64,000 nt of DNA from RFSX01 sp964567435 (GTDB taxonomy: Bacteria > Bacteroidota > Bacteroidia > Chitinophagales > Saprospiraceae): assembly GCA_964567435.1 (NCBI GenBank), contig CAZMMQ010000010.1, positions 24,233 through 88,232 on the forward strand. The letters run 5' to 3'. The position numbers and the translations under genes are program-made. Below are positions 28,379-37,530 of the stretch, piece after piece (the stretch's first letter is position 1; every line of letters starts with the position of its first letter). The notes below the pieces were generated by a model. The model ran no database searches. It worked only from the letters and a program-made list of their open reading frames with translations, and was not told where the DNA came from.

Positions 28379-28538
28379 TACGCGAATGTCCGAATTTGTG
28401 AACAAAATATGATTGAAAATCCATATATAATATCAACAATATCAGATAACAGCTATTTGAATAGTTAGTCAACAAATATTTAATTAATTATGCCAATGCT
28501 GTTCTAGTTTGTTTTAGATTGAGTAAATATTGGGCTAG

Positions 28539-29291
28539 ATGCGACTAGAAGACGCTATTCGAGAATTTTTAAGTTTCTTGCGCCATCCAAGATTCAATTA
28601 TCAATGGAGGGAAGATCTGGACTGGATAACTATTACTAAGTTGTTCCTTATAGTATTTGTGGTGGAAATGCTGTCCCTTTCTCTAATGTCAGTACTAATA
28701 GGTATAGATGAAATTCCTCATGCGATGGAATCACTAATGAAAAATCAGTCTGTCTGGGTTATTGCTGGACTGGCTATTATTATCGCTCCTATTCTGGAGG
28801 AATTATTATTCAGACTACACCTTAGGTATAAGTGGTTATTGGTTTTATTCATGATCAGCTTATTAGGTGTTTGCTCAGCGTTGGTAATTTGGTTGATAAC
28901 TCCTGATTTCATCGGTAAGATGTCAAGTAATTTGACGATTCTAATCCATAATCAATTTTTGTTAGCAGTTAGTCTAGTCACTTTAATGATTGTTTTGTTT
29001 ATAATATATATGATAAGTGAGGCTATACCCACAGATGGAATCTACAAGATATTCCCTTTTCTATTCTATATGACTGCATTGGTCTTTGCCTTGGTGCACA
29101 TTGGAAATTTTGATATTTCTCAAGTGAAGTGGTATTTAACGCCATTGCTTGTTTTACCTCAATTTATTCTGGCCTTATATCTTGGCTATGTGAGGATGAG
29201 AAAGCATATAGGTGCAAGTATTTATGTGCATGCTTTTAATAATTCTATCCCATTCGCTCTATATTTTATTGTCGATATGGGTATTAATTAA
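28539..29291 (+). CDS. CPBP family intramembrane metalloprotease
   Basis: This 250-residue polytopic membrane protein of the CPBP/Abi (CAAX protease-like) family is likely a glutamate/histidine intramembrane protease. Motif 1 APILEELLFRLHLR (about 86-99), motif 2 FALVHIGNF (about 187) and motif 3 VHAFNNSI (about 229) supply the EExxxR, H and HxxxN residues. Five to eight hydrophobic segments are visible. The substrate is unknown; homologues include prenyl-protein processing and bacteriocin immunity proteins. Its start follows a 160-bp divergent spacer shared with pcrA. No neighbour suggests a bacteriocin. Confidence 0.85.
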   Translation: MRLEDAIREFLSFLRHPRFNYQWREDLDWITITKLFLIVFVVEMLSLSLMSVLIGIDEIPHAMESLMKNQSVWVIAGLAIIIAPILEELLFRLHLRYKWLLVLFMISLLGVCSALVIWLITPDFIGKMSSNLTILIHNQFLLAVSLVTLMIVLFIIYMISEAIPTDGIYKIFPFLFYMTALVFALVHIGNFDISQVKWYLTPLLVLPQFILALYLGYVRMRKHIGASIYVHAFNNSIPFALYFIVDMGIN

Positions 29292-29372
29292 TCTCCTAAT
29301 AGCTATATATATTTTATCATGTACCTTTTGATCCTGATAAAAATCTCTTTCTTTGTTCATATTTAGGAAACA

Positions 29373-29792
29373 ATGTTTAAGAAAATAACCGATTTACTGG
29401 GCCGCATTCTAATTGGGCTCTTCTTTTTCTTTGAAGCCATAGATACCATAGTTTATTTTAAAGAGACCAAAGAAACTCTCTATAATTATGGCATAACTTG
29501 GGGTCCAAACTTTTTAGTGGCTGGCTCTATTGTACTTTTATTGATCGGTGCAGCAATGGTTATTATTGGGTATTATGCAAGTGTAGGAGCCACCATGTTA
29601 TTTGTCTATTGGTTTATTTTCACCTTAGTTGTATATCCATTTTGGGCTGAACCAATGGGTGAGAAAACTTTAGCCATTACTTACTTCAGTAGAAATATGG
29701 CCTTATGTGGAGGTTTACTTATTCTCATGGCCAATGGAGCATCAGGTTGGTCTGTTAAGCGGATCTTGCATGTGCTAAGACTACCTAAATAA
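29373..29792 (+). CDS. DoxX family membrane protein
   Basis: The 139-residue protein has four hydrophobic segments and the DoxX-type opening GRILIGLFFFFEAIDTIVYF (about 10-29) followed by LYNYGI and later NMALCGGLLILMANG. DoxX proteins are small membrane proteins linked to oxidoreductase or thiol metabolism; the role of this one is unknown. It lies 5 bases ahead of the HAD phosphatase gene and is probably cotranscribed with it. Confidence 0.8.
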   Translation: MFKKITDLLGRILIGLFFFFEAIDTIVYFKETKETLYNYGITWGPNFLVAGSIVLLLIGAAMVIIGYYASVGATMLFVYWFIFTLVVYPFWAEPMGEKTLAITYFSRNMALCGGLLILMANGASGWSVKRILHVLRLPK

Positions 29793-29797
29793 CTGTC

Positions 29798-30505
29798 ATG
29801 CCTCGAAGAGCATACGATTATGAATGGTTATTCCTTGATTTGGATAATACGATTTTAGATTTTGGAGCTAGTTCCAAGATTGCCTTCTTTCATATATTCG
29901 AGATTTACCAATTATCCTTGACTCAGAAACATTATGAAAGATATAGAGAGATAAATCACCAATATTGGGTTAAGCTTGAGAAAGGTGATATATCTGCAGA
30001 CCAGTTGAAAGTGCAGCGATGGTCAGACTTTATCACAGAATTTGAGATTATTGCAGATCCAAAGCAATTAAATGAAGCTTATCTTAATCATATATCTAAC
30101 AATCCAATATTTGTCAAGGACGCATTATCTAGCCTTAATCAATTTCGAATCAATTATCGAATGATGCTTATCACCAACGGGCTAGCTAATGTGCAATTGC
30201 CACGATTACAATTGACTGGGCTGAATCCGTATTTCGAACATATAGTTATCTCTGAACAATTAGGGTATGCAAAACCGTCAAAAGAATTTTTTGATCACTG
30301 TCATTCATTAGCTGGCAATCCTCTAAAAGACATGGTGTTGGTTATAGGAGATACACTAACCTCTGATATAAAAGGTGGCTTAGACTTTGGCTATCATACA
30401 TGTTGGTATAACTATTATAAGAAGGGAAATGAAAGCGAATATAAACCACATTATGAAGTCAAATCACAAGAAGGACTTCAGAAATTATTGATGGAGGATT
30501 TGTAA
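29798..30505 (+). CDS. YjjG-type HAD nucleotidase
   Basis: This 235-residue haloacid-dehalogenase superfamily phosphatase resembles YjjG, the noncanonical pyrimidine nucleotidase. Motif I is DLDNTILDF (about 14-22, nucleophile D14 and acid D16), motif II LITNG, motif III lysine in GYAKPSKEFF, and motif IV GDTLTSDIKGG. A cap domain sits between motif I and II. The exact substrate is inferred from general resemblance. Convergent with the potassium channel gene, 4 bases apart. Confidence 0.85.
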   Translation: MPRRAYDYEWLFLDLDNTILDFGASSKIAFFHIFEIYQLSLTQKHYERYREINHQYWVKLEKGDISADQLKVQRWSDFITEFEIIADPKQLNEAYLNHISNNPIFVKDALSSLNQFRINYRMMLITNGLANVQLPRLQLTGLNPYFEHIVISEQLGYAKPSKEFFDHCHSLAGNPLKDMVLVIGDTLTSDIKGGLDFGYHTCWYNYYKKGNESEYKPHYEVKSQEGLQKLLMEDL

Positions 30506-30509
30506 TTAT

Positions 30510-31451
30510 TTACCTCCCTTTTTGTGATTTCTTGACTTCTTTAATTTTCATTTTTTGCTCTTCCTCCTTTTTTAGTAGCTCAACTTTAGGTGTCTTGTCA
30601 GCTAGATGAAGATGTTCTCCGCAGAATTTACAATAGTCCGCATCATTATCATGACCATCTTTAAAGCAAAAGGAACACAATTGTGTTGAGATTTTTGCTG
30701 TAGCCTTTTTTTTCTTTCCCTTGGAAAATTCAGCGGTGACAATTCCTGTTGGTACAGCAATAACGGCATAAGCCATAATCATAAGTATTGAGGAGAGAAA
30801 CTGACCTAGTGGGGTATTTGGAGATATGTCTCCATAACCAACAGTAGATAATGTAACTATAGCCCAATAGACTGATTTAGGAATACTGGTAAATCCTTTA
30901 TTCCCATCTGGATGTGTGGTTTCTATAAGATAAATAATAGAACCAAAAATGGTAACCATAACCACTATGAAAAATATGAAAACCAAAATCTTATCCCTCG
31001 ATTCCTTCAGCGCTTTCATGATAACCTGACCCTCAAATAGAAAGTTTCCAAGCTTAAATATCCTGAATACTCTAAGTAGTCTAAGTGCTCTAACTACCAT
31101 TAAAGATGAAATAGGAACAAAAAATGAAAGGTATGTTGGCAATATGGAGACCAAATCCACAATCCCAAAAAAAGAAGTTATATACCTTTTAGGTGAGTGG
31201 ACAGTATATATTCTAGTAAAATATTCTAATGTAAAAAAGATGGTAAATATCCATTCTATGATAATGAATAATCTTACATATCTTTCAAGTGATGGTACTG
31301 TTTCCAGCATTACGGCGATAACAGAACCAACAATTGCAATTAATAAGACAATATCAAAGGTCTTACCCGCAGGTGTATCTGCTTCGAATATTATTTCGTA
31401 GAGCCGTTCTCTAAAGTGGCTGAACTCTTTACTGCCATTATGATTAGACAT
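30510..31451 (-). CDS. Voltage-gated potassium channel with C-terminal zinc ribbon
   Basis: The start ATG at 31451 (MSNHNGSKEF) gives 313 residues; a longer start at 31496 adds an unneeded hydrophobic leader. It has six hydrophobic segments. The fourth, a voltage sensor (VVRALRLLRVFRIFKL, regular arginines), is followed by the pore helix and filter TVGYGDISP. After the pore comes a soluble tail with two CxxC pairs (CSFC and CKFC) spaced as a zinc ribbon (about 262-285), then a lysine-rich end. It looks like a Kv-type ion transporter of inner membranes. The zinc-ribbon tail could sense metal, redox or protein partners; that is inference. Confidence 0.9.
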   Translation of the reverse strand: MSNHNGSKEFSHFRERLYEIIFEADTPAGKTFDIVLLIAIVGSVIAVMLETVPSLERYVRLFIIIEWIFTIFFTLEYFTRIYTVHSPKRYITSFFGIVDLVSILPTYLSFFVPISSLMVVRALRLLRVFRIFKLGNFLFEGQVIMKALKESRDKILVFIFFIVVMVTIFGSIIYLIETTHPDGNKGFTSIPKSVYWAIVTLSTVGYGDISPNTPLGQFLSSILMIMAYAVIAVPTGIVTAEFSKGKKKKATAKISTQLCSFCFKDGHDNDADYCKFCGEHLHLADKTPKVELLKKEEEQKMKIKEVKKSQKGR

Positions 31452-31900
31452 CCTGGGGGCTAAAATCGTGAAATTTAAAAAAAGAAAACCGTACATCTTC
31501 CTAAGATCATGGGATAATAAGAGAAGATTTATCTTCTCGGCTTTTGGAATGACCTTGGCTCATTCATTAACGATGTACAGTTTTCTTTAAATTCAAATTG
31601 ATACTTTCAAAAGTATCTTATAATGAACTCACGGCTGTTCCTCTTTAAGTACGCCGTACACCCTAGGTAAAAGGTGGAAAACAAATGTAAATGAGACTTG
31701 ACATATTAGAAAGTATTCTCAAGGGTAAATTTCACATATAAATTAATAAATATATAATAATGAGTGTTTTATATATTAAGAAAAAATTTAATATGTTATG
31801 TAAATATTGACCTCACTCGACTGGAATAGATATTCTAACATATTTGACGCAACTTAAGATACTTCTAATTCATAATGATGGTAATTGAAAACACCAAACA
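31452..31900. other. Intergenic stretch with two perfect hairpins, no gene seen
   Basis: No convincing ORF in either strand. Two perfect short hairpins are visible: GAGAAGA/TCTTCTC (31521-31538) and GATACTT/AAGTATC (31600-31617). An ACGGC/GCCGT pairing is near 31650. The rest is very AT-rich. It lies directly upstream of the decayed lamin-tail gene and may be part of the same decaying locus. Confidence 0.4.
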
Positions 31901-32203
31901 ATGAAGACTCTATATCTCTTTCATTTACTTGTCTTGACAACCATAATTCTTAGAGGTCAGATATTAATCAACGAAGCTATTGGGTAGAGCTATACAATGC
32001 TGGAACCTCAACTATTGATATACCTAGTTATACATTGTGTAATAGACTAAGTTATAGAGTGGTTACAGGTATAACTTCAGCTGGGGCCAAATTCTGGTGT
32101 TAAGTCAATAACTAAAAGCTTTATATTGGCATCTGGAGATTAATGGCGGATTTGAAGTAAGGCTCGACACTGATTTTGTAGCGATTATTGGAACTTGTTC
32201 TTA
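31901..32203 (+). pseudogene. Remnant of a secreted lamin-tail-domain protein gene
   Basis: The ATG at 31901 opens a signal-peptide-like MKTLYLFHLLVLTTIILRGQ followed by ILINEAIG and a stop. A change of frame then continues with WVELYNAGTSTIDIPSYTLC and TSAGA, and a further frame with LGPNSGVKSITKSFILASGD, then NGGFEVRLD. The order (INE..., WVELYN..., SYTL, ...FEV.L) matches a lamin tail domain (LTD) seen in secreted Bacteroidota proteins. At least two frameshifts and several stops show decay, with a likely deletion between INEA and WVEL. The original protein would have been a longer exported enzyme or adhesin. Confidence 0.7.
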
Positions 32204-32215
32204 GTATTCAGTCTC

Positions 32216-32977
32216 CTATTTAATAAACATATAATTGGAATCAGACGAAAGATCTTCTTCAAAACGATAGCCGTCCATTTGAAATCCTTTGATGTCTTCT
32301 TTTACCTCTATTCGATTCTCTACTATATAACGAGCCATCATACCTCTGGCTTTTTTGGCATTAAAGGATACAAACATCAGTTTACCATTTCTATCCTCTT
32401 TGAAACCTATGTCTAGGATATCACCTTTTAGGCTTTTCTTATTGACTGATTGGAAGTATTCATTAGACGCTAGATTAATGATGGTTTTATCCTTATGCAG
32501 TTTCAGCACTTTATTGATTTCTCTAGTGATATCGTCACCCCAGAATTGGTACAAGTTGCTCCCATGTTCGTTTTTAAGTTTAGTTCCCATTTCTAATCTG
32601 TATGGCTGCATCTTATCCATAGGCCGAAGTATACCGTATAACCCAGATAATATTCTCAAATGATCTTGCGCATACAAAATATCCTTGGTTTTGAGAGATG
32701 CTGCATCGAAACCAACGTACACATCTCCTTTAAATGCGTAGATGGATGCTTTAGAATTCTTAGGCGTGTATCTTGAAGCAAATTTTTGGTATCTATTATA
32801 ATTGGTTTCAGCAAGCTTGTCACTAATATGCATAAGCTTACCTAATCTTGTTGGTGTATAATCTTTCAAAATGTGAACCAACTCTGCGGTTCGCTTTCTG
32901 AGGATTGGCAAAGCATTGCCTTGATGGGTTTCAGGCGTTTCATCTAAAGTCTTAGCTGGTGACAATAATATAAGCAT
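32216..32977 (-). CDS. yaaA: Peroxide stress protein YaaA
   Basis: YaaA lowers free iron during hydrogen peroxide stress and limits Fenton damage; it also binds DNA. The 253 residues begin MLILLSPAKTLDE, the family signature, and show RTAELVHIL, KASIYAFKGDVYVGFDA, HLRILSGLYGILRPMDKMQPYRLEMGTKL, NLASNEYFQSV and FVSFNAKKARGMMARYIVENRI. The length is typical. It stands alone, minus strand. Confidence 0.95.
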   Translation of the reverse strand: MLILLSPAKTLDETPETHQGNALPILRKRTAELVHILKDYTPTRLGKLMHISDKLAETNYNRYQKFASRYTPKNSKASIYAFKGDVYVGFDAASLKTKDILYAQDHLRILSGLYGILRPMDKMQPYRLEMGTKLKNEHGSNLYQFWGDDITREINKVLKLHKDKTIINLASNEYFQSVNKKSLKGDILDIGFKEDRNGKLMFVSFNAKKARGMMARYIVENRIEVKEDIKGFQMDGYRFEEDLSSDSNYMFIK

Positions 32978-33088
32978 GGTGTCTTAATAAATTGATTAAA
33001 TAGGTATTTCGCAATATTATGTTTTAGTAACATTCGGTAAGTTGATTTAGTTATAGACAACTTACTACTTGATGGGCTGGTGTTTAAA

Positions 33089-33121
33089 TAAAAAAATCCC
33101 CAAGTGATGTACTTGAGGATT
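33089..33121 (-). terminator. Rho-independent terminator of the DUF1573 gene
   Basis: On the minus strand AATCC-CAAGT pairs with ACTTG-GGATT around a five-base loop with one mismatch (plus-strand 33095-33121), followed by a run of T (plus-strand A-run 33090-33096). It lies 25 bases after the DUF1573 stop. Confidence 0.75.
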
Positions 33122-33145
33122 ATATATTTTACAAGGATCGCAATA

Positions 33146-33646
33146 TTAGTTGCCTCCTGGACTAAGCATACTTGGTTGATTCTTAGGTACAGTTTCCTCT
33201 TCTTCTACCTTCAAAACATTTCCAGTCACCTTTATTGTGTGTTGAGGCGCTTTTGATGTCTCATTAGTTGTAAACTTTACCGTTTTAGTGAATTTACCTA
33301 GTCTATTGGTCGCATATCTGATTTCTATGTCGGCACTTTCTCCAGGCATAATAGGCTCTTTTGGCCATGTGGGTACCGTACATCCACAACTTCCTTTTGC
33401 ATTAGTAATCACTAGTGGTTCGGCACCAGTATTAGAAAACTTAAGTATTCTTAGAGGCTCACTATGCTGATCTATCGTACCATAGTCTAAAGTCAATGAC
33501 TCAAATTCCATAAATGGGCCGCCATCTTCTGCACTCCTTTCTTCCTGAGGGGCATCAGGATGTGTAATTGGGGTAGGAGTCACTTGGGCCATTACAGCTC
33601 CCACAACTAAGCAGCTTACGATAAGCATTGAAATTTTCTGTAACAT
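33146..33646 (-). CDS. DUF1573 domain secreted protein
   Basis: The start is the ATG at 33646 (MLQKISMLIVSCLVVGAVMAQ), a clear signal peptide, giving 166 residues; an upstream 40-residue extension is not sensible. The DUF1573 domain, an immunoglobulin-like beta-sandwich frequent in Bacteroidota (about 45-145), has EFESLTLDYGTIDQHSEPLRILKFSNTG, the conserved SCGCTVPTWPKEPI cysteine pair, and the strand FTTNE. The role is unknown; the CxCT motif is typical. A promoter and a terminator flank it, so it is a single-gene unit. Confidence 0.88.
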   Translation of the reverse strand: MLQKISMLIVSCLVVGAVMAQVTPTPITHPDAPQEERSAEDGGPFMEFESLTLDYGTIDQHSEPLRILKFSNTGAEPLVITNAKGSCGCTVPTWPKEPIMPGESADIEIRYATNRLGKFTKTVKFTTNETSKAPQHTIKVTGNVLKVEEEETVPKNQPSMLSPGGN

Positions 33647-33669
33647 ATCTGAATTTAATTTTTCGTTAT

Positions 33670-33700
33670 CAAAGTTAACACTATTAAGACGAATTGTAAA
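33670..33700 (-). promoter_or_regulatory. Promoter: TTTACA, 17-base spacer, TAACTTTG
   Basis: On the minus strand the -7 box TAACTTTG (33670-33677) fits TAnnTTTG exactly and a TTTACA (33695-33700) lies 17 bases further upstream. The transcription start would be about 25 bases from the ATG at 33646, confirming that start over the longer ORF. Confidence 0.55.
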
Positions 33701-33860
33701 CGGTAATTTGTTTAATGAGACGTTAATATGTCGAACAGATGCGCAAAAAATATGTTTAACCGACATAGATTCAGCATTTATAGTCTTAATTGAACAAAGA
33801 GTGCAGTATTTGTTGAGAAGTATGGCTTCTTGTCATACATAACTAACCTAATTTATATAG

Positions 33861-33868
33861 TACTTTTG
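33861..33868 (+). promoter_or_regulatory. -7 promoter box (TACTTTTG) for the E1 dehydrogenase
   Basis: Exact TAnnTTTG match 31 bases before the ATG at 33900. No clear -33 element is present at the usual distance. Confidence 0.45.
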
Positions 33869-33899
33869 TGACTGTTTTCTACTTCATAAATTGCCGCTG

Positions 33900-36278
33900 A
33901 TGATAGCAATACCTGATTTTGACCAAAAGGATTCAAAAAATGCACTTAAAGATGACTACGTTAAAAAAGTGCTTAGAGATTACTGGATTTGTTTGGTGAG
34001 TAGAGAAGCTAGCCTTATGGGAAGGAAAGAAGTTCTCACTGGCAAAGCTAAATTTGGAATTCTTGGTGATGGAAAAGAACTTCCTCAGGTAGCCTTATCT
34101 CATTTTTTTAAAAAGGGAGATTTTCGGTCAGGTTATTATCGAGACCAGACATGGATGATGGCCTTGGGTTTATGTAGCATTGAAGATTATTTTGCTCAAT
34201 TGTATGCCGATCCTGAGCAAGATAGCTTTAGCGGTGGGAGACAGATGAATAATCATTTTGCTACACCTTTCAAGGATGAAAATGATAAATGGATATCCCA
34301 TCTAGACCAATACAATATCACTTCTGATATATCCTCCACTGGAGGGCAAATGGCAAGAGCCCTAGGTTTGGCTTTAGCTTCAAAAAAATATAGGAATATC
34401 CCAAGTCTCGATGACAAAGGACTTTTTTCAAATAACGGTAATGAAGTTGTTTTCTGTTCCATAGGTGATGCCAGTACATCTGAAGGCATTTTTTGGGAAA
34501 CCATTAATGCCGCCTCAGTGATGGAAGTGCCATTGGTCATCCTAGTGTGGGATGATGGCTATGGAATATCAGTTCCGATAGAGTTACAAACGACTAAAGC
34601 TAGTATCTCAGAAGCTTGCGCCGGGTTTCTTGTAGATGACAACGGAGATGGTATACATATATATACAGCCAAAGCTTGGGATTATCCAGAATTGGTTAGT
34701 GTGTATGATAGAGCAATTTCACAAACAAGAAAAGATCACAGACCGACACTTATTCATATACAAGAATGTACGCAACCTCAAGGGCATTCTACTTCTGGAT
34801 CTCATGAGCGATATAAAAGCAAAGAGAGGCTTGAGTGGGAAAAAGAATTTGATGGTATTGCCAAAATGAAGGAATGGATAATTTCTCAAGGATGGAAGAC
34901 TCGAGAAGAGCTAGATGCATTCAGAAAGCAAGTTAAATCAGAAGTCAGGGCTGGGTCCAAGAAAGTATGGAAGCAATATCAGGAAAAGATAAATGCTCGT
35001 CGTCAAAACTTAATCTCAATACTTTCCTCATTGGCAGAATCAAACATTGTAGAAAAGGCAAAAGAAGATTTATCTAAGCCCCTTCCTATGACTTACGCTG
35101 ATGTGACTGCTTTGGCAAGACAGGTAAAACTTGATTTACAAGTGACTGGTCACCCTGCTAGTCCAGAGTTAGATAAGATAGTCATGGATTTGACTGAGTA
35201 TGGAAAGGAAAAATATAATACTCATCTATACAGTAAAGCTACTTCTGCAGCCCTTAATATACCGGTTGTGGCTCCCGAATACACAGAAGATTCAGTTGTG
35301 AAGAATGGGTATGAAATCATCAATAGATTTTTTGACATTTCTTTCGGAGATAGACATAATGCGTTTGCATTTGGAGAGGATGTGGGCAACATAGGAGATG
35401 TTAACCAAGGATTTGCTGGGCTACAAGACAAGTATGGCAAGGAACGAATATTTGATGCAGGGATAAGGGAGTGGAGTATTATGGGTCAGGCAATCGGAAT
35501 GTCGATGCGTGGGCTCAGACCTATTGCTGAAATTCAGTACCTAGATTATTTAATCTATGGTCTTGCGCCACTGACTGATGACTTAGCCACTTTGAGGTAT
35601 AGGTCCAATAATCTGCAGATGGCGCCTGCAATAATCAGAACAAGAGGACACAGATTAGAGGGTATATGGCATGCGGGTTCGCCTATGGGCATGGTAATCA
35701 ATAGTCTTAGGGGAATGTATGTATGCGTACCTAGAAATTATGTTCAAGCTGCAGGGATGTATAATACCTTGCTCTCATCCACCGACCCAGCTATAGTTAT
35801 AGAAGTGCTCAATGGATATCGTATCAAAGAGGTTATGCCTGATAACATTGGGAAATATACCGTGCCGCTAGGAGTGCCTGACATAATTACTTCTGGAGAT
35901 GAGCTAACAGTTGTCACCTATGGACCATGTGTTCGCTATGCCCAGGAGGCTATTGAGAGACTCGGCACATTAGCTAGTAAGGTAGAGCTCATAGATGTCC
36001 AGACGCTGATACCGTTTGATTTGGAACATAAGATTGTAGAATCTCTCAAAAAGACGAATAAGGTTCTGTTTTTGGATGAGGATGTACCAGGAGGTGGGAC
36101 AGCTTATATGATGCAAAAAGTCATGGAAGAACAGAAAGGTTATTTTCACCTTGATGGGCAACCAAAAACCTTGTCTGCTAAGGATCACAGATGTGCCTTC
36201 GGATCTGACGGCGATTATTTTTCTAAGCCTCAAGTAGAAGATATCTTAGAAGTGATATTAGAGATGCTTGCTGAATAG
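33900..36278 (+). CDS. Fused 2-oxoacid dehydrogenase E1 alpha-beta
   Basis: This TPP-dependent enzyme decarboxylates a 2-oxoacid (branched-chain 2-oxoisovalerate or pyruvate) and passes the acyl group to the E2 lipoyl domain. Of its 792 residues, about 20-420 are E1 alpha, with the TPP motif GDASTSEGIFWETINAASV and DDGYGISVP; about 460-790 are E1 beta, with AFGEDVGNIGDVNQGFAGL, FDAGIREWSIMGQAIGMSM, and the C-terminal swivel domain from VTYGPCVRYAQEA on. The ATG at 33900 is preferred over a TTG at 33891. Such fusions are common in Bacteroidota. No E2 or E3 gene is adjacent, so the partner subunits are elsewhere. Confidence 0.9.
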   Translation: MIAIPDFDQKDSKNALKDDYVKKVLRDYWICLVSREASLMGRKEVLTGKAKFGILGDGKELPQVALSHFFKKGDFRSGYYRDQTWMMALGLCSIEDYFAQLYADPEQDSFSGGRQMNNHFATPFKDENDKWISHLDQYNITSDISSTGGQMARALGLALASKKYRNIPSLDDKGLFSNNGNEVVFCSIGDASTSEGIFWETINAASVMEVPLVILVWDDGYGISVPIELQTTKASISEACAGFLVDDNGDGIHIYTAKAWDYPELVSVYDRAISQTRKDHRPTLIHIQECTQPQGHSTSGSHERYKSKERLEWEKEFDGIAKMKEWIISQGWKTREELDAFRKQVKSEVRAGSKKVWKQYQEKINARRQNLISILSSLAESNIVEKAKEDLSKPLPMTYADVTALARQVKLDLQVTGHPASPELDKIVMDLTEYGKEKYNTHLYSKATSAALNIPVVAPEYTEDSVVKNGYEIINRFFDISFGDRHNAFAFGEDVGNIGDVNQGFAGLQDKYGKERIFDAGIREWSIMGQAIGMSMRGLRPIAEIQYLDYLIYGLAPLTDDLATLRYRSNNLQMAPAIIRTRGHRLEGIWHAGSPMGMVINSLRGMYVCVPRNYVQAAGMYNTLLSSTDPAIVIEVLNGYRIKEVMPDNIGKYTVPLGVPDIITSGDELTVVTYGPCVRYAQEAIERLGTLASKVELIDVQTLIPFDLEHKIVESLKKTNKVLFLDEDVPGGGTAYMMQKVMEEQKGYFHLDGQPKTLSAKDHRCAFGSDGDYFSKPQVEDILEVILEMLAE

Positions 36279-36336
36279 ATACCTAATGAATGCTGCTTAG
36301 AGTAACTCCATATGATAACATATTAGATTAATCTAA

Positions 36337-36344
36337 TATCTTTG
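36337..36344 (+). promoter_or_regulatory. -7 promoter box (TATCTTTG) for the glycosyltransferase
   Basis: Exact TAnnTTTG match in the 81-base gap after the E1 gene. It overlaps a possible TTG start at 36342, so the more likely start is the TTG at 36360, about 9 bases from the expected transcription start. Confidence 0.35.
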
Positions 36345-36359
36345 ACACAAAGATTCCTT

Positions 36360-37076
36360 TTGGAGCAAATCCTAATCATAATCCCCACATATAATGAGAT
36401 TGAGAATATCGCTGCAATCATAAGTGCTGTATTAGATCAATCTAATTCTTATCACATTCTTATAGTGGACGATGGATCTCCTGATGGGACAGCACAAAAA
36501 GTAAAAGAGCTACAGGGAAGTTATAGCTCCAGATTACATCTCCTTGAGAGATCTGGAAAATTAGGACTAGGTACAGCTTACATTGCCGGATTTGAGTATG
36601 CAATAGAGAATGGGTATCCCTATGTCATGGAAATGGATGCTGACTTTAGTCACAATCCAAATGATGTCCCGAGGCTCATTAGTGCAGCCAAAAAAGATGG
36701 GATAGGAATGGTCGTTGGAAGTCGTTATGTCAAAGGTGGCGGATTTAAGAATTGGAGTAAGTATCGACTAATGCTTTCTTATGGCGCTTCTCTTTATACA
36801 AGACTCATTACTGGAATGCCTGTCAAGGATCCTACGGCTGGATTTGTTATCTATAATATTAGTGTATTAAAGAGAATGGATCTGGATAAAATAACTTTCG
36901 TAGGTTATGCCTTCCAAATAGAAATGAAATACTACTGCTATTCCCTTGGATTTAAAATTGTAGAAATTCCTATCACCTTTGTAGATAGAGAATTAGGTAC
37001 AAGTAAGATGAATATGAGCATCGTGCAAGAAGGTATAATAGGCGTATTACAAATGAGACTTCGAAAGTATACCTAG
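36360..37076 (+). CDS. Polyprenol monophosphomannose synthase-like glycosyltransferase
   Basis: This GT2-family enzyme (DPM1-like) moves a hexose from an NDP sugar to a polyprenyl phosphate, producing lipid-linked sugar. The 238 residues show the N-terminal MEQILIIIPTYNEIENI, DDGSPDGTA, the metal-binding DxD in MEMDADFSHNP, the long helix VVGSRYVKGGG and a C-terminal KMNMSIVQEG motif typical of the family. There is no C-terminal membrane anchor, as in the single-subunit soluble kind. The TTG at 36360 matches the usual short family N-terminus; a TTG six codons earlier is possible. It precedes the dcw cluster by 490 bases. Confidence 0.88.
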   Translation: MEQILIIIPTYNEIENIAAIISAVLDQSNSYHILIVDDGSPDGTAQKVKELQGSYSSRLHLLERSGKLGLGTAYIAGFEYAIENGYPYVMEMDADFSHNPNDVPRLISAAKKDGIGMVVGSRYVKGGGFKNWSKYRLMLSYGASLYTRLITGMPVKDPTAGFVIYNISVLKRMDLDKITFVGYAFQIEMKYYCYSLGFKIVEIPITFVDRELGTSKMNMSIVQEGIIGVLQMRLRKYT

Positions 37077-37496
37077 TCGCTAAGTGAATACTAGCGCAAC
37101 AAACTAATGACTTCCATTTCGTTCATATTCTGAGAAATAGTCCCACTCTATACTCAAGGCAAGTATCCTTGTCTCAAATCCTATATGTTAAACTAAACAT
37201 ATTATATTATTATATTATATATTTAATCTTGAATATCAAGAGTTAATATAGATTAAATGTTGATAATGTGGCTTATGGAAATTATTTAGCCCGTTCAAAA
37301 GTGTATTGGAGATGCCTTATCGCTTTTTATTTCAATTGTGATTACTTACTACCATAATTGTGCGAAAGTGATACAATTACATATTAAATGATTGATTATC
37401 AGTCATTTACAATATTAAAGAGAATTATATATGTAAGTAATGCACTTACAGTATGTTATACTTTACAATAATTAATATGTTTTTTCGTAGAAAAAA
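37077..37496. other. AT-rich upstream region of the dcw cluster, no gene
   Basis: No ORF supported. The stretch is very AT-rich, with repeated ATATTATATT patterns around 37198-37225, and ends in the MraZ operator. It may contain regulatory sequence that I cannot define. Confidence 0.4.
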
Positions 37497-37521
37497 TGGG
37501 CAAAGAGTGGGAAAATGTGGG
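37497..37521 (+). promoter_or_regulatory. MraZ operator: three TGGG direct repeats
   Basis: TGGG occurs at 37497, 37508 and 37518, that is, with spacings of 11 and 10 bases, each on the same DNA face. MraZ is known to bind TGGGN direct repeats at about 10-base period upstream of its own gene. The -7 box TACTTTTG follows at 37531, so the operator covers the -33 region, which fits autorepression of the division cluster. Confidence 0.7.
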
Positions 37522-37530
37522 AAGCGCTGT

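Noticed and set aside
36342..36359. Longer TTG start for the DPM1-like gene
   Set aside because: It overlaps the TATCTTTG promoter box and does not fit the short N-terminus usual in this family; the TTG at 36360 fits better.
37198..37225. AT-rich repeat tract before the dcw cluster as a possible replication origin
   Set aside because: There are no DnaA-box clusters, and the neighbouring genes are not origin-linked; it is more likely a simple promoter-region AT tract.
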